Shown here one piece after another: positions 35,490 through 44,493 of a stretch of 64,000 nucleotides of DNA. The first letter of the stretch is position 1. Each line of letters begins with the position of its first letter. The notes beneath the pieces were generated by a model. The model saw nothing but the letters and a program-made list of their open reading frames with translations, was not told the DNA's origin and searched no databases. The DNA comes from Burkholderia dolosa. GTDB lineage: Bacteria; Pseudomonadota; Gammaproteobacteria; Burkholderiales; Burkholderiaceae. The stretch is from the NCBI RefSeq assembly GCF_902499135.1, contig NZ_CABVPR010000004.1, positions 101,475 through 165,474 on the forward strand, written 5' to 3'. The position numbers were made by a program, and so were the translations under genes.

Positions 35490-37439
35490 TCAGTCCTTCT
35501 TCACTTCCTTGAACTCGGCGTCGACGACGTCGTCCGCAGCCTGCTGCGCATTGCCCGCGTGCGCCGCGCCTTCCGCTGCGCCCGCCGCGCCGGCCGCACC
35601 TGCCTGAGCCTGCATGTCGGCATACATCTTCTCGCCGAGCTTCTGCGAGACCTTGCCGAGTTCCTCGACCTTCGCGTCGATCGCCGCCTTGTCGGCCGAC
35701 GTGTCTTTCAGCACGTCCTCGAGCGACTTCAGCGCCGCTTCGATCTTTTCCTTCTCGCCCGCGTCCAGCTTGTCGCCGTACTCGGAGAGCGCCTTCTTCG
35801 TGCTGTGGACGAGCGCGTCGCCCTGGTTGCGCGAATCGGCCAGCTCGCGCAGCTTGTGGTCTTCCGCTGCGTTCGCTTCCGCGTCCTTGATCATCTGGTC
35901 GATCTCGGCTTCGGACAGACCCGAGTTCGCCTTGATCGTGATCTTGTTTTCCTTGCCGGTCGCCTTGTCCTTCGCGCCGACGTGCAGGATGCCGTTCGCG
36001 TCGATGTCGAAGGTCACTTCGATCTGCGGCACGCCGCGCGGTGCGGGCGGGATGCCTTCGAGGTTGAACTCGCCGAGCAGCTTGTTGCCGGCCGCCATTT
36101 CGCGTTCACCCTGATACACCTTGATCGTCACGGCCGACTGGTTGTCGTCCGCCGTCGAATACACCTGCGAGTGCTTCGTCGGGATCGTCGTGTTCTTGCT
36201 GATCATCTTCGTCATCACGCCGCCGAGCGTCTCGATGCCGAGCGACAGCGGGGTCACGTCGAGCAGCAGCACGTCCTTGCGGTCACCCGACAGCACCTGG
36301 CCCTGGATCGCCGCACCGACCGCGACGGCTTCGTCCGGGTTCACGTCACGACGCGGCTCCTTGCCGAAGAACTCCTTCACCTTCTCCTGCACCTTCGGCA
36401 TGCGCGTCTGGCCCCCGACCAGGATCACGTCGTCGATGTCCGACACCTTGACGCCTGCGTCCTTGATCGCGATCCGGCACGGCTCGATCGTGCGCTCGAC
36501 GAGATCCTCGACCAGCGCTTCGAGCTTCGCGCGCGTGATCTTCAGGTTCAGGTGCTTCGGACCCGACGCGTCGGCCGTGATGTACGGCAGGTTGATTTCG
36601 GTCTGCTGGCTCGACGACAGCTCGATCTTCGCCTTTTCGGCCGCTTCCTTCAGGCGCTGCAGCGCGAGCACGTCCTTCGACAGATCGACGCCCTGCTCCT
36701 TCTTGAACTCGCCGATGATGTAGTCGATGATGCGCTGGTCGAAGTCCTCGCCGCCGAGGAACGTGTCGCCGTTGGTCGACAGCACTTCGAACTGCTTTTC
36801 GCCGTCGACGTCCGCGATCTCGATGATCGACACGTCGAACGTGCCGCCGCCGAGGTCATACACGGCGATCTTGCGGTCGCCCTTCTCGGCCTTGTCGAGG
36901 CCGAACGCGAGCGCGGCCGCGGTCGGCTCGTTGATGATCCGCTTGACTTCGAGGCCCGCGATGCGGCCGGCGTCCTTGGTCGCCTGACGCTGGCTGTCGT
37001 TGAAGTACGCCGGCACCGTGATCACGGCTTCCGTGACCGGTTCGCCGAGGTAGTCTTCGGCCGTCTTCTTCATCTTGCGCAGCACTTCGGCCGACACCTG
37101 CGGCGGCGCGAGCTTCTGCCCGTGCGCCTCGACCCATGCGTCGCCGTTGTCGGCCTTGATGATCGTGTACGGCATCAGGCCGATGTCCTTCTGCACTTCC
37201 TTCTCTTCGAAGCGGCGGCCGATCAGGCGCTTCACCGCGAACAGCGTGTTCTTCGGGTTGGTCACGGACTGACGCTTGGCCGGCGCGCCGACCAGCACCT
37301 CGTTGTCGTCCATGTACGCAATGATCGACGGCGTGGTGCGCGCACCTTCCGAGTTCTCGATGACCTTGACCTGGTTGCCTTCCATCACGGCCACGCACGA
37401 GTTCGTGGTGCCGAGGTCAATACCGATGATCTTTCCCAT
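35490..37439 (-). CDS. dnaK: Chaperone DnaK (Hsp70)
   Basis: 649 residues. The N terminus [21 protein letters not shown], the ATPase motifs [18 protein letters not shown] and [12 protein letters not shown], the linker [18 protein letters not shown], the substrate-binding domain, and an acidic C-terminal tail ([14 protein letters not shown]) after the Ala/Gly-rich lid end. ATP-driven folding chaperone. AGGA precedes the ATG. A sigma-32-like promoter lies in its upstream gap. Confidence 0.98.
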   Translation of the reverse strand: MGKIIGIDLGTTNSCVAVMEGNQVKVIENSEGARTTPSIIAYMDDNEVLVGAPAKRQSVTNPKNTLFAVKRLIGRRFEEKEVQKDIGLMPYTIIKADNGDAWVEAHGQKLAPPQVSAEVLRKMKKTAEDYLGEPVTEAVITVPAYFNDSQRQATKDAGRIAGLEVKRIINEPTAAALAFGLDKAEKGDRKIAVYDLGGGTFDVSIIEIADVDGEKQFEVLSTNGDTFLGGEDFDQRIIDYIIGEFKKEQGVDLSKDVLALQRLKEAAEKAKIELSSSQQTEINLPYITADASGPKHLNLKITRAKLEALVEDLVERTIEPCRIAIKDAGVKVSDIDDVILVGGQTRMPKVQEKVKEFFGKEPRRDVNPDEAVAVGAAIQGQVLSGDRKDVLLLDVTPLSLGIETLGGVMTKMISKNTTIPTKHSQVYSTADDNQSAVTIKVYQGEREMAAGNKLLGEFNLEGIPPAPRGVPQIEVTFDIDANGILHVGAKDKATGKENKITIKANSGLSEAEIDQMIKDAEANAAEDHKLRELADSRNQGDALVHSTKKALSEYGDKLDAGEKEKIEAALKSLEDVLKDTSADKAAIDAKVEELGKVSQKLGEKMYADMQAQAGAAGAAGAAEGAAHAGNAQQAADDVVDAEFKEVKKD

Positions 37440-37471
37440 TTTTTCCTAATCTCCAGAAATACCTGTTTGCT

Positions 37472-37505
37472 GCGCGAAACCGGGCTTTTTTGGGCGGTTT
37501 CGCGC
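37472..37505 (-). promoter_or_regulatory. Hairpin in the dnaK 5' leader
   Basis: Minus-strand GCGCGAAACC (37505-37496) pairs with GGTTTCGCGC (37481-37472) around a 14-nt loop (GCCCAAAAAAGCCC), about 33 nt upstream of the dnaK ATG. No T tract follows, so a leader structure (stability or translation control) is more likely than a terminator. Confidence 0.5.
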
Positions 37506-37527
37506 GCCAGAATTCAACTCTGCTCCC

Positions 37528-37556
37528 GACATGCGTCCGGCCCGTGCGTTTTCAAG
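37528..37556 (-). promoter_or_regulatory. Sigma-32-like heat-shock promoter of dnaK
   Basis: Minus-strand CTTGAAA (37556-37550), 14-bp spacer, then CGCATGTC (37535-37528), a partial match to the heat-shock -10 CCCCATNT. The -35 is perfect; the -10 is weak. Confidence 0.45.
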
Positions 37557-37587
37557 ACCGGACAAGCGATGCGGATATTAATTTTTT

Positions 37588-38013
37588 TCAATCGCCGCCC
37601 ACGCGCGGATCGGCGCTCGCCGGCGGCGCGCCGGCCGCCGCGATCTTCGCGCGCGCAGCCGCGACCGCCGCCTCGAACTGCGCGAGCCCGTGCCAGCCGG
37701 TCGCGCGCCCGAGGCGCTTGCCGCGGTGAAAGAAGAACCACGTCGGCACGCCGTGCAGACCGAAGCGGCGCCCCAGCTCGTGATGCTCGTACACGTTGCA
37801 ATGGAACCACTTCAGGCCCAACGCGCGGATCGCGTCGGGCTGCGCGAGCATCGCCTTCTTCGCGATCTCGCAGTTGAAGCAGTCGACGCCCCAGAAGAAC
37901 ACCACGGCGAGCGCGTCGCCGGCGCTTTCGACGCCCGCGTCGAACGTGTCGGCGCTCAGCGCCTGCATGTCGAACGCGTCGAATGCGGCGGGATCGACGC
38001 CGGCGGGAATCAT
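37588..38013 (-). CDS. Thioredoxin-fold protein with CFNC active site, in the grpE-dnaK operon
   Basis: 141 residues. Thioredoxin fold with the redox motif VVFFWGVDCFNCEIAKKAML (Cys45-Phe-Asn-Cys48) in place of WCGPC, and the cis-Pro loop LHGVPTWFFFHRGKRLGRATGW. The CFNC motif and absence of a signal peptide suggest a cytoplasmic oxidoreductase, or redox-linked holdase, of unusual potential. It starts about 10 bp after the grpE stop and sits ahead of dnaK, so it is probably heat-induced with the chaperones. Function otherwise unknown. Confidence 0.88.
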   Translation of the reverse strand: MIPAGVDPAAFDAFDMQALSADTFDAGVESAGDALAVVFFWGVDCFNCEIAKKAMLAQPDAIRALGLKWFHCNVYEHHELGRRFGLHGVPTWFFFHRGKRLGRATGWHGLAQFEAAVAAARAKIAAAGAPPASADPRVGGD

Positions 38014-38023
38014 CGCGGCCGCC

Positions 38024-38569
38024 TTACTTGGGTTGCGCGACCGTGACGAGCGCCGGACGCAGCACGCGGTCGGCGATCATGTAGCCCTTTTGCAGCACCG
38101 TGACGACGGTGTTCGGCTCCTGCTCGGCCGGCACCATCGAAATCGCCTGGTGCTGGTGCGGGTCGAACTTCTCGCCGACCGGATTGATCGCGACGACGCG
38201 GCCCTTCTCGAGCGCGCTCGTCAGCTGACGCAGCGTCAGCTCGACGCCTTCGCGGACCTTCGCGATGTCGCCGGACGTGTCGCCGACGGCCGCTTCCAGG
38301 CTGTCGAGCACCGGCAGCAGATGTTCGGCGAAACTCTCGATCGCGAACTTGTGCGCCTTTGCGACGTCCTCTTGCGCGCGGCGGCGGACGTTCTCGGTCT
38401 CGGCCTTCGCCCGCAGATAGCTCTCCTGCAGCTCGGCGACCTTGGCTTGAGCCTCCGCGAGCGCCGCGTCGGCTGCTTCGGCGGCGGGAGCGGCGCCCTG
38501 CTCCGCTTGCTTGTCGCTGCCGATGTCTTCGGCCGAGGGGGTAGCCGGGTTCTCTTGCGTGTTTTCCAT
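38024..38569 (-). CDS. grpE: GrpE, DnaK nucleotide-exchange factor
   Basis: 181 residues. Acidic N terminus, long helix ([54 protein letters not shown]) for dimerisation, and the beta-wing domain with the family signature [18 protein letters not shown] and [18 protein letters not shown]. Releases ADP from DnaK and acts as a thermosensor. First gene of the heat-shock operon, behind a good sigma-32 promoter. Confidence 0.97.
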   Translation of the reverse strand: MENTQENPATPSAEDIGSDKQAEQGAAPAAEAADAALAEAQAKVAELQESYLRAKAETENVRRRAQEDVAKAHKFAIESFAEHLLPVLDSLEAAVGDTSGDIAKVREGVELTLRQLTSALEKGRVVAINPVGEKFDPHQHQAISMVPAEQEPNTVVTVLQKGYMIADRVLRPALVTVAQPK

Positions 38570-38650
38570 GTCGCTGAAAGTCGATTAGAGGTTGAAGCCA
38601 AACCGGCCGCCGCCGGATCGAATACCGACGGCGCCGCACATTGTCGGTGC

Positions 38651-38678
38651 AAATAAGGGCGAAAACTACGGTTTCAAG
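38651..38678 (-). promoter_or_regulatory. Sigma-32 (RpoH) promoter of grpE
   Basis: Minus-strand CTTGAAA (38678-38672), 12-bp spacer, CCCTTATTT (38659-38651), close to the CTTGAAA-N(11-16)-CCCCATNT heat-shock consensus. The predicted start is about 70 nt before grpE. Confidence 0.78.
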
Positions 38679-38921
38679 AGGGGTATTCGCCGGCATTCGC
38701 CAATGCCGCGAAACAACCGCACCGGTTGCGCGCGAATTGCGCGCATTCCTGCCGGACAGGCCGAAACGGCCTGTAACAACGCTTACCGGGCAAGTACTAG
38801 CCGGGCACAGGGGGCTGCACTACACTCCAGCTCAAGCGTCGGAAAAGCGTGTTTACCCTAGCTGCCCGCCGCCTGACATCCGCCTGGCGCCGTTTTCACC
38901 CGTCCTGTCGAGGGGAGTACC
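38679..38921. other. Intergenic region upstream of the grpE promoter
   Basis: About 240 bp between the grpE promoter and the small plus-strand ORF. A TACACT hexamer at 38821-38826 is a possible -10 for the small ORF, without a good -35. No repeat, RNA gene or other coding frame is evident. Confidence 0.3.
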
Positions 38922-39083
38922 GTGAAACTGACCTTTGCCATATCGGTGGTCGCGCTGGTACTGATCGCCGGCACGACTACCATCTGCCTGTCGGGGGCCG
39001 TCACCGACCGCACGACCGAATACGGAAGCGCACGCGCGACGTTCGAGCAGATATTCAGCTCCCACCAGAAAATTTGTCGATGA
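38922..39083 (+). CDS. Small hypothetical membrane/secreted peptide
   Basis: 53 codons from a GTG start preceded by GGGGAG at good spacing. The N terminus KLTFAISVVALVLIAGTTTICL is a membrane helix or uncleaved signal; the rest is short and polar (TDRTTEYGSARATFEQIF). It overlaps the 3' end of the converging hslR gene by 29 bp. No family recognised. The good ribosome-binding site and hydrophobic N terminus favour a real small gene, but the length gives little support. Confidence 0.45.
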   Translation: MKLTFAISVVALVLIAGTTTICLSGAVTDRTTEYGSARATFEQIFSSHQKICR

Positions 39084-39462
39084 TGCGCCTATCGCGCTTC
39101 GTCGGCCGGCCGTGGAATTCGGCCGCCGGCTCGCGGTACGTGCGGCGCCGCTCGAGTTCGGCGAGCCGCGCGGCGCGGCCGGACGCCGTCTCTTCGTAAA
39201 GCATCTGCGCGACGCTCGCGGGGCCGCGCACGTCGCACACGCCGAGCACGGCAATGTGCCAGACGATCCCGTCGATCGCAATCTCGACGTCGTCGCCGAC
39301 GCGCACCTCCTTTGCCGGCTTGACCGCCGCGCCGCCGATCTTCACACGCCCCTTGTCGACCGCATCGGCTGCGAGCGAACGCGTCTTGAAGAAGCGGGCC
39401 GCCCATAGCCACTTGTCGATGCGCAGCTTCGCGCCCGGTTCCGTGGAAATCCTGTCATTCAT
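39055..39462 (-). CDS. hslR: S4-domain RNA-binding protein, Hsp15 (HslR)
   Basis: 135 residues. The S4 fold signature is at the N terminus: LRIDKWLWAARFFKTRSLAADAVDKGRVKIGGAAVKPAKEVRVGDDVEI. The C terminus is basic (RRTYREPAAEFHGRPTKRDRRIIDKF). Hsp15 binds 50S subunits carrying stalled nascent chains and is heat-inducible in E. coli; here it lies among heat-shock genes. It starts 4 bp after the hemH stop. Confidence 0.92.
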   Translation of the reverse strand: MNDRISTEPGAKLRIDKWLWAARFFKTRSLAADAVDKGRVKIGGAAVKPAKEVRVGDDVEIAIDGIVWHIAVLGVCDVRGPASVAQMLYEETASGRAARLAELERRRTYREPAAEFHGRPTKRDRRIIDKFSGGS

Positions 39463-39466
39463 TGCG

Positions 39467-40531
39467 TCAGCTCACCGTTTCGGGCTGCGTCGCCTTGACG
39501 GGCCAGCCCTGCAGATTCTCGGCGACGATCTCGCCGAGCGCCGCGATCCATGCCGGCGCCCCGTTCACGCACGGAATGCGGTGAAACACCTTGCCGCCGC
39601 CCGCGATGAATTCGTCGCGCACTTCCATCCCGATTTCCTCGATCGTCTCCAGGCAGTCTGCCGTGAAGCCGGGGCAGAACACGTCGGCGCGCCGAACGCC
39701 CGCCTCGCCGAGCTCGCGCAGCGTCGGCGCGGTATACGGCTGCAGCCACTCGGCCTTGCCGAAGCGCGACTGGAACGTGACGCGACATTCGATCGTCGAC
39801 AACCCGAGCGCGGCCATCAGCAGCGCGCCGGTCTGCTGGCACTGGTCGTGGTACGGGTCGCCGAGATCGAGCGTGCGCTTCGGCACGCCGTGAAAGCTCA
39901 GCACCAGCTTGTCGCCGGCGGCGAAATCGGGACGGCCGTGCTGCGCCCAGTAGTGACGCACCTGTTCGGCAAGCGCGTGGATATATGCCGGATGATCGGC
40001 GTACTGCCGCACCGTACGCACTTCGGGCTGATTGCGCATCCGCGCGAGCGCGGCGAACGCCGCGTCGAACGCGGTGGCGGTGGTCGATGCCGAGTATTGC
40101 GGATACATCGGCATCAGCAGCACGCGCTCGACACCGGCCCGTTTGAACTGCGCAAGCGCCTGCGCGATGTTCGGGCTTCCGTAGCGCATCGCGTAATCGA
40201 CGAGCACGTGATAGCCGTTCGACGCGAGCAGGTGCCGCACGCCGTCGGTCTGACGCTCCGTATACACGCGCAGCGGCGAGCCCTCGGGCATCCAGACGGC
40301 TGCGTACTTCTTCGCCGACGCGCGGCCGCGCAGCGGCAGGATCACGGTGCGCAGCAGCACCTGCCAGACGGCCTGCGGGATTTCGACGACGCGCGGATCC
40401 GACAGGAATTCGGCCAGATAGCGCCGCACCGCGCGAGGCGTCGGCGCGTCGGGCGTGCCGAGGTTGATCAGCAGCACGCCGATACGGTGGGCGGCCGCGA
40501 CGCTCGAAGGCGGCTCGAGATCGAAACGCAT
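39467..40531 (-). CDS. hemH: Ferrochelatase
   Basis: 354 residues from ATG 40531 ([10 protein letters not shown]); ATG 40555 would add eight residues. Core motifs: [89 protein letters not shown] with the metal-site His, and [17 protein letters not shown]. Inserts Fe2+ into protoporphyrin IX. A TATAAT hexamer on the minus strand at 40579-40574 probably forms its -10 box. Confidence 0.95.
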   Translation of the reverse strand: MRFDLEPPSSVAAAHRIGVLLINLGTPDAPTPRAVRRYLAEFLSDPRVVEIPQAVWQVLLRTVILPLRGRASAKKYAAVWMPEGSPLRVYTERQTDGVRHLLASNGYHVLVDYAMRYGSPNIAQALAQFKRAGVERVLLMPMYPQYSASTTATAFDAAFAALARMRNQPEVRTVRQYADHPAYIHALAEQVRHYWAQHGRPDFAAGDKLVLSFHGVPKRTLDLGDPYHDQCQQTGALLMAALGLSTIECRVTFQSRFGKAEWLQPYTAPTLRELGEAGVRRADVFCPGFTADCLETIEEIGMEVRDEFIAGGGKVFHRIPCVNGAPAWIAALGEIVAENLQGWPVKATQPETVS

Positions 40532-40669
40532 GGGCAAGAACGTGCTCGGGGGCACGGAACCGGACGGCTCTCAATTATAGCGGGCCGTCCCGACCGGGTC
40601 GGCCGGCCGTTCGGCCGAGTGGCCGCGCGCATCGCGACGCGGCACGATGGCGGAACCGTGCCCGCGCCG

Positions 40670-41692
40670 CTACTGCTGGCTCAGCGTGAGCGACAGCAGG
40701 CGCGCGGTGATGTCGACGATCGGGATCACGCGGTTGTACGCCATGCGGGTCGGGCCGATCACGCCGAGCGTGCCGACGATCTTCCCGTTCACCTCGTAAG
40801 GCGCGGTGACGACGCTCATTTCCTCGATCGGCACGAGCGTCGATTCGCCGCCGATGAAGATCTGCACGCCTTGCGCGTGGCTCGACACGTCGAGCAGTTG
40901 CAGGAGGCCCGTCTTTTGGTCGAAAACGTCGAACAGCTTGCGCAGCCGCGCCATGTCGGAAGAAAGATCCGCCACTTCGAGCAGGTTGCGCTCGCCCGAA
41001 ATGAGCACCGTGTCCTCGGTGTCCGGCACTTCGGTGCTGGCCGTCACGGCCGCATGCATCAGCGCGGTCATGTCGCCGCGCAGCTGGTCGATCTCGTCGC
41101 GCAGCCGGCGGCGCACCTCGTCGAACGACAGGCCGGCGAAATGCGCGTTGATGTAGTTGGACGCCTCGGTGAGCTGCGACGGCGAGTAGTCGCGCGGTGT
41201 CGCCAGCATCCGGTTCTGCACGTCGCCTTCGGGCGTGACGATGATCAGCAGAATGCGCTTCTCGGACAGGCGCATGAACTCGATCTGCTTGAACACGTGG
41301 CTGCGGCGCGGCGTCAGCACGACGCCCGCGAACTGCGACAGGTTCGACAGCACGCTCGCGGCGGCCGCGACCACGCGCTGCGGCGGCTCGCCCGGCTGCA
41401 GCGTGTTCTGCACCTGCCGCTCGACCGCCTTCGCGTCGATCGGCGTCTCGACCGTCAGCATCGTGTCGACGAACAGCCGGTAGCCGCGCGGCGTCGGCAC
41501 GCGCCCGGCCGACGTGTGCGGGCTCGACACGAGGCCGAGCTCCTCCAGGTCGGACATCACGTTGCGGATCGTCGCCGGGCTCAACTCCAGCCCGGAGTAA
41601 CGGGACAACGTGCGCGATCCGACCGGCTGACCGTCGGCGATATACCGTTCGATCAGGGTTTTGAGGAGGGTTCGTGCGCGAGGATCTAGCAT
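40670..41692 (-). CDS. hrcA: Heat-inducible repressor HrcA
   Basis: 340 residues. N-terminal winged helix ([75 protein letters not shown]) then the inserted-GAF-like domain. HrcA binds CIRCE operators of groESL and, in some bacteria, dnaK; no CIRCE repeat is seen in this window. ATG at 41692 is 8 nt from a minus-strand TAGAAT (41706-41701) with no Shine-Dalgarno sequence, suggesting a leaderless mRNA. Divergent from nadK. Confidence 0.96.
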   Translation of the reverse strand: MLDPRARTLLKTLIERYIADGQPVGSRTLSRYSGLELSPATIRNVMSDLEELGLVSSPHTSAGRVPTPRGYRLFVDTMLTVETPIDAKAVERQVQNTLQPGEPPQRVVAAAASVLSNLSQFAGVVLTPRRSHVFKQIEFMRLSEKRILLIIVTPEGDVQNRMLATPRDYSPSQLTEASNYINAHFAGLSFDEVRRRLRDEIDQLRGDMTALMHAAVTASTEVPDTEDTVLISGERNLLEVADLSSDMARLRKLFDVFDQKTGLLQLLDVSSHAQGVQIFIGGESTLVPIEEMSVVTAPYEVNGKIVGTLGVIGPTRMAYNRVIPIVDITARLLSLTLSQQ

Positions 41693-41822
41693 GGTGGAAA
41701 ATTCTAGCGCAACCGCGCGAACACGGCGAGAGGCCGCGGGCGCGAACGCGCGGGGCTGCCGATCCGGCCCCGCCGGCGTACCGCCGGTTCTTTTCGTCAA
41801 CGAGCTATGGTGTAATGCCGGC

Positions 41823-42725
41823 ATGAAAACCGGTAATCAGTTCAACACCGTCGCGCTCGTCGGCCGCAGCAACACGCCCGGCATCGCCGAGCCGCTCGCC
41901 ACGCTGGCCGGCTGCATCGCGAAGCTGGGCTTCGAGGTCGTCTTCGAAGCCGATACCGCTCGCGAAATCGGCATCGCCGGCTATCCCGCGCTGACGCCAG
42001 CCGAAATCGGCGCGCGCGCCGACGTGGCGGTCGTGCTCGGCGGCGACGGCACGATGCTCGGCATCGGCCGCCAGCTCGCGCCGTACAAGACGCCGCTGAT
42101 CGGGATCAACCACGGGCGGCTCGGCTTCATCACCGACATCGCGGCAGCCGACATGCAGGCGCTCGTCCCGGTGATCCTGTCGGGCAAGTTCGAGCGCGAG
42201 GAGCGCTCGCTGCTCGAGGCCCGGATCGTGCGCGACGGCGAGCCGATTTACCATGCGCTCGCGTTCAACGACGTCGTCGTCAACCGCAGCGGCTTCTCCG
42301 GCATGGTCGAGCTGCGCGCGTCGGTCGACGGCCGCTATATGTACAACCAGCGGTCGGACGGCCTGATCGTCGCGACGCCGACCGGCTCGACCGCATACGC
42401 GCTGTCGTCGTCCGGCCCGATTCTGCATCCGCAGCTGCAGGGCATCGTGCTCGTGCCGATCGCGCCGCACGCGCTGTCGAACCGCCCGATCGTGCTGCCC
42501 GACGATTCGAAGATCGCGATCCAGATCGTCGGCGGCCGCGACGTGAACGTGAACTTCGACATGCAGTCGTTCACCGCGCTTGAGCTGAACGACACGATCG
42601 AAGTGCGCCGCTCGAAGCATACGGTGCCGTTCCTGCATCCGGTCGGCTACAGCTATTACGCGACGCTGCGCAACAAGCTGCACTGGAACGAACACGCATC
42701 GACCGAAGACGACAAGGCGTCCTGA
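41823..42725 (+). CDS. nadK: NAD kinase
   Basis: 300 residues. Signatures: [15 protein letters not shown] (GGDG catalytic loop), [30 protein letters not shown], and [28 protein letters not shown]. Phosphorylates NAD to NADP. There is no Shine-Dalgarno sequence; TGTAAT lies 6 nt before the ATG, so the transcript may be leaderless, like that of the divergent hrcA. recN follows 19 bp downstream, the conserved hrcA/nadK-recN arrangement. Confidence 0.97.
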   Translation: MKTGNQFNTVALVGRSNTPGIAEPLATLAGCIAKLGFEVVFEADTAREIGIAGYPALTPAEIGARADVAVVLGGDGTMLGIGRQLAPYKTPLIGINHGRLGFITDIAAADMQALVPVILSGKFEREERSLLEARIVRDGEPIYHALAFNDVVVNRSGFSGMVELRASVDGRYMYNQRSDGLIVATPTGSTAYALSSSGPILHPQLQGIVLVPIAPHALSNRPIVLPDDSKIAIQIVGGRDVNVNFDMQSFTALELNDTIEVRRSKHTVPFLHPVGYSYYATLRNKLHWNEHASTEDDKAS

Positions 42726-42744
42726 CGCACCGCCGCCCGACACC

Positions 42745-44394
42745 ATGCTCCGCCACCTCTCGATCCGCGACTTCGTCATCGTCGCCGCACTCGATCTCGA
42801 ATTCGACAGCGGCTTTACCGTCTTTTCCGGCGAAACCGGCGCCGGCAAATCGATCCTGATCGACGCACTCGCGCTGGCGCTCGGCGAGCGCGCGGACGCG
42901 AGCGTCGTGCGCACCGGCTGCAGCCGCGCCGACATCACGGCCGAGTTCACGCCGTACGACCGCGTCGCGCGCTGGCTCGACGAGCACGCGTTCGACGCCG
43001 AAGACACCGTGATGCTGCGCCGCGTGATCGACGCGAACGGCCGCTCGCGCGCGTTCATCAACGGCACCAGCGCGACGCTCGCGCAGCTGCGCGAGCTCGG
43101 CGAAATGCTCGTCGACATCCACGGCCAGCACGCGCACCAGCTGCTGATGCGGCCCGACGCGCAACGCGAGCTGTTCGATACGCACGCGGGGCTCGTCGCG
43201 GACGCGGCAAACGTCGCGCGCGCATGGCGCGTGTGGCGCGATGCGACGCAGGCGATCGACGCCGCGAAGGCGCACGAGCGGGAACTGCAGCTCGAACGCG
43301 AAAAGCTCGCATGGCAGCTCGCCGAACTCGACAAGCTCGCGCCGCAGCCGGGCGAGTGGGAAGAAGTGAGCGCCGAGCACAAGCGCCTGTCGCATTCGGC
43401 GAATCTGATCGACGGCGTGCAGGGCGCGCTCAATGCATTGTCCGAGGCCGACGACGCGATGCTCACGCAGCTCGGCGCGATCGTATCGAAGCTGCGCAGC
43501 CTCGCCGACTACGACGCCGCGCTCGGCGATGCGCTCGCGTCGCTCGAACCGGCCGAGATCCAGTTGCAGGAAGCCGTCTACTCGCTGTCGCACTACGCGC
43601 AGCGCCTCGATCTCGACCCCGACCGGCTCGCCCAGGTCGAAATGCGTCTGGACGCGCTGCATTCCACCGCCCGCAAGTTCCGGCTGCCGCCCGACACGCT
43701 GCACGAGGAGCACGCGGCACGCCGCGCGCAGCTCGCCGCTCTCGATGCCGCCGCGGATCTCGGCGCGCTCGAGGCCGCGCAAGCGAAGGCATGGGAAGCG
43801 TATCTGGCCGACGCGAAGCGGCTGTCGAAGGCCCGCGCGCAGGCGGCCAAGGCGCTGGGTACGGCGGTCACCGCCGGCATGCAGGAACTGTCGATGGCGG
43901 GCGGAAGCTTCGAGGTTGCGCTCGTGCCGCTGCCCGACGGCGGCCCGCACGGGCTCGAGCAGGTCGAGTTCCGCGTCGCCGGCCACGCCGGCGTGCCGCT
44001 GCGGCCGCTCGCGAAGGTCGCGTCGGGCGGCGAACTGGCGCGAATCAGCCTCGCGCTCGCGGTGATCGCGAGCGCGGCGAGCCCGACGCCGACGCTGATT
44101 TTCGACGAAGTCGACACGGGGATCGGCGGCGGCGTCGCCGAGGTGGTCGGCCGCCTGCTGCACCAGCTCGGGCGCGACCGCCAGGTGCTGTGCGTGACGC
44201 ACCTGCCGCAGGTCGCCGCGCGCGGCGATCATCATTTCCAGGTCGCCAAGGGCACCGACGATCAGGGCGGCACGGTATCCACCGTCGTTTCGCTGGACAA
44301 GGCAAGCCGGATCGAGGAAGTCGCGCGGATGCTCGGCGGGCTCGAGATCACCGCGACGACGCGCAAGCACGCGAAGGAGATGCTGGCGGCGTAA
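42745..44394 (+). CDS. recN: DNA repair protein RecN
   Basis: 549 residues, SMC-like. Walker A FSGETGAGKSILIDALALALGERAD near the N terminus, a short coiled-coil pair in the middle (about res 160-370), the ABC signature VASGGELARISLALAVI and Walker B TLIFDEVDTGIGGGVAEVVGRLL near the C terminus. Acts in double-strand-break repair with RecA. Co-directional with nadK; its stop faces the converging glnE. Confidence 0.97.
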   Translation: MLRHLSIRDFVIVAALDLEFDSGFTVFSGETGAGKSILIDALALALGERADASVVRTGCSRADITAEFTPYDRVARWLDEHAFDAEDTVMLRRVIDANGRSRAFINGTSATLAQLRELGEMLVDIHGQHAHQLLMRPDAQRELFDTHAGLVADAANVARAWRVWRDATQAIDAAKAHERELQLEREKLAWQLAELDKLAPQPGEWEEVSAEHKRLSHSANLIDGVQGALNALSEADDAMLTQLGAIVSKLRSLADYDAALGDALASLEPAEIQLQEAVYSLSHYAQRLDLDPDRLAQVEMRLDALHSTARKFRLPPDTLHEEHAARRAQLAALDAAADLGALEAAQAKAWEAYLADAKRLSKARAQAAKALGTAVTAGMQELSMAGGSFEVALVPLPDGGPHGLEQVEFRVAGHAGVPLRPLAKVASGGELARISLALAVIASAASPTPTLIFDEVDTGIGGGVAEVVGRLLHQLGRDRQVLCVTHLPQVAARGDHHFQVAKGTDDQGGTVSTVVSLDKASRIEEVARMLGGLEITATTRKHAKEMLAA

Positions 44395-44493
44395 CGCCGC
44401 GCGCCACGTCAGCCGCGGCGCGATGCGAGCGCCGCCCGCCGCTGCGGACCGCGCCGGTCCGGCCGATATCCGGCGCCCCCGCTCGCTCGTCGC

